From contig BNVT01000077.1 in the NCBI GenBank assembly GCA_025998295.1, positions 1-5,945 on the forward strand: DNA of 5,945 nucleotides, read 5' to 3'. The position numbers were made by a program, and so were the translations under genes. The notes under the pieces were generated by a model. It had not been told where the DNA came from, did no database searches, and worked only from the letters and a program-made list of their open reading frames with translations. Positions 5,113 through 5,945 of the stretch are shown in pieces; position 1 is the first letter of the stretch; every line of letters begins with the position of its first letter. This DNA is from Endomicrobiia bacterium (GTDB taxonomy: Bacteria > Elusimicrobiota > Endomicrobiia > Endomicrobiales > Endomicrobiaceae).

Positions 5113-5781
5113 CTATAGGTTCTTTGATTTTTTCCAGTCTTCAAAAATCTTCTCTAATTCTTTGGCTTTTTTGACAAGTTCGCGGGCGCCGGCGGCGGCG
5201 GCGTCGGCAAAGTAGAAGTCACGGGCGAGGGCGGCGGCGTGGGCGGCGGCGGAGACACTGGCATTGTGGAAGGGGGACAACATACGGGCGGTGTCGGTGG
5301 CACCATCGGCGGCAGCAGCGACTGCTGCACTAGAGCGAGCGCAACGACAATTAGCGTCGTTCTTCTCAACAACTTCAGCGACGGTGTGTTCTGCAAAAGC
5401 GGTGACACAAAGTGCGACGGTGACGACGGCGTCGGCGGTGGAGACCTCGGCAGTGTTGCCAAAGGTATGGCGATCAATGGCGTTGGTGGAGCCTTTGGCG
5501 TCATGGAAGGCAGCCTCATTAGCGAGAATGGTTCCAGTGATAACGCCAGTGGCGTGTTTGAGAGCTCCTAAAGCGACAGTGAAGTAAGATCTGGCGATGG
5601 CACCAGCGTGAGTGGTGATAACGAGAGCATTGTTATTAGCGGAAGCATTGTCGTTATCAGGAGCAGTCCTTTTTAGAGTATCCTGTTTGTTTTTGTCTTT
5701 TTCTTTATCAGGACAACCTTTGCACGAACTTAACACAAGACCAAATAAAACAATTACACTTATTGCTTTTTTCTTTTTCAT
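5113..5781 (-). CDS. Alanine-rich lipoprotein, 222 residues, unknown function
   Basis: The ATG at 5781-5779 has AGGAGT five bases upstream and a promoter further back, which fixes the frame against several long overlapping shadow frames. Residues 1-19 are a lipoprotein signal (KKKK, hydrophobic ISVIVLFGLVL) with lipobox L-S-S before Cys20, followed by KGCPDKEKDKNK, a charged linker. Residues 45-200 are dominated by Ala with Thr, Val, Asp and Asn, ending in an AAAAG run. The last 22 residues are a charged helix (ELVKKAKELEKIFEDWKKSK). The coding sequence of the Ala-rich body is GC-rich, largely GCC and other C- or T-ending codons, whereas the signal and tail are AT-rich like the surroundings. 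It should be anchored in the envelope and largely helical. It shares design with the broken gene at 1489-2477 and may be its paralogue. No known family recognised. Confidence 0.85.
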   Translation of the reverse strand: MKKKKAISVIVLFGLVLSSCKGCPDKEKDKNKQDTLKRTAPDNDNASANNNALVITTHAGAIARSYFTVALGALKHATGVITGTILANEAAFHDAKGSTNAIDRHTFGNTAEVSTADAVVTVALCVTAFAEHTVAEVVEKNDANCRCARSSAAVAAAADGATDTARMLSPFHNASVSAAAHAAALARDFYFADAAAAGARELVKKAKELEKIFEDWKKSKNL

Positions 5782-5786
5782 TGTTT

Positions 5787-5792
5787 ACTCCT
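5787..5792 (-). promoter_or_regulatory. Shine-Dalgarno site of the Ala-rich lipoprotein
   Basis: AGGAGT, read on the minus strand, lies five bases before the ATG at 5781. It decides the start of the 222-residue lipoprotein. Confidence 0.7.
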
Positions 5793-5853
5793 ATTATTTT
5801 TTCATCACAGTTGTAATTATTAGCAGGTGTCACATATTTCTTTGATAAAAAGA

Positions 5854-5882
5854 ATTATACTTTAAATAAACTTTTTTTCCAA
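5854..5882 (-). promoter_or_regulatory. Promoter of the Ala-rich lipoprotein
   Basis: On the minus strand: TTGGAA (5882-5877, 4 of 6 to TTGACA), exactly 17 bases, then a perfect TATAAT (5859-5854). Transcription would begin near 5847, leaving a leader of about 65 bases. Confidence 0.6.
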
Positions 5883-5945
5883 AATATATGCATTGTAGAG
5901 CTGTCTCTTAAACTAGCCGATTCAAGAGTGTAATAAAAACTTTTG

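Noticed and set aside
5154..5519. Pro/Ser-rich minus-strand frame of 121 codons
   Set aside because: It is a shifted reading of the GCC-rich lipoprotein body and lacks a ribosome site.
5239..5587. Two long plus-strand open frames over the minus-strand lipoprotein
   Set aside because: Both are by-products of GC-rich Ala codons. The minus-strand frame has the signal peptide, Shine-Dalgarno site and promoter.
5883..5945. GAGCTGTCTCTTAAAC resembling an insertion-sequence end
   Set aside because: Only the window edge is available. There is no second end or transposase to support it, and the similarity is loose.

Overview
The window is AT-rich and gene-poor. It looks like a plasmid or plasmid-derived segment from a host-restricted, probably intracellular bacterium. 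Several lines point that way: a decayed plasmid-type replication initiator whose N-terminus matches the DnaA N-terminal domain, three lipoprotein genes, an IS1-type transposase remnant, and frameshifted genes beside intact ones. Promoter-like sites are of sigma70 type (TTGACA with TATAAT or TAAAAT) and several starts have strong Shine-Dalgarno sites. This fits Proteobacteria such as Rickettsiales better than typical Bacteroidota, whose promoters and leaders differ. DnaA_N-bearing initiators are, to my recollection, a feature of rickettsial plasmids. The taxon remains a guess; an Amoebophilaceae-type symbiont such as Cardinium is the main alternative.

Layout. Positions 1-420 hold a possible gene tail, a 43-residue single-pass membrane ORF (44-175), a hairpin, and three tandem repeats of about 44 bp. 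Each repeat carries its own TTGACA promoter and all face an intact 269-residue lipoprotein gene (420-1229). Next comes a second lipoprotein gene (1489-2477), alanine-rich and broken by four single-base frame changes at homopolymers. A spacer of about 390 bp follows, with a near-consensus DnaA box and short repeats (candidate origin). The initiator pseudogene occupies 2865-4122, with one frameshift at the start codon, one in-frame stop and one poly-A frameshift. Beyond it are two overlapping small minus-strand ORFs (4204-4456) behind a good promoter and ribosome site, an IS1 InsA-like zinc-ribbon remnant (4543-4710), and a 400-bp stretch without recognisable genes. The last gene is an intact minus-strand alanine-rich lipoprotein (5781-5113) with its own promoter.

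How the parts relate. The three lipoproteins share a Cys-Pro-Asn/Asp motif at or just after the lipidated cysteine. The two alanine-rich ones also share a charged C-terminal helix with a KKA-x-acidic-Leu-Glu motif, so the segment resembles a small island of envelope lipoproteins next to a dying replicon. The broken initiator implies that replication depends on another copy, or that the segment is now integrated. The frame changes could also be uncorrected homopolymer errors in the assembly. The in-frame stop in the initiator is not of that kind and favours real decay.
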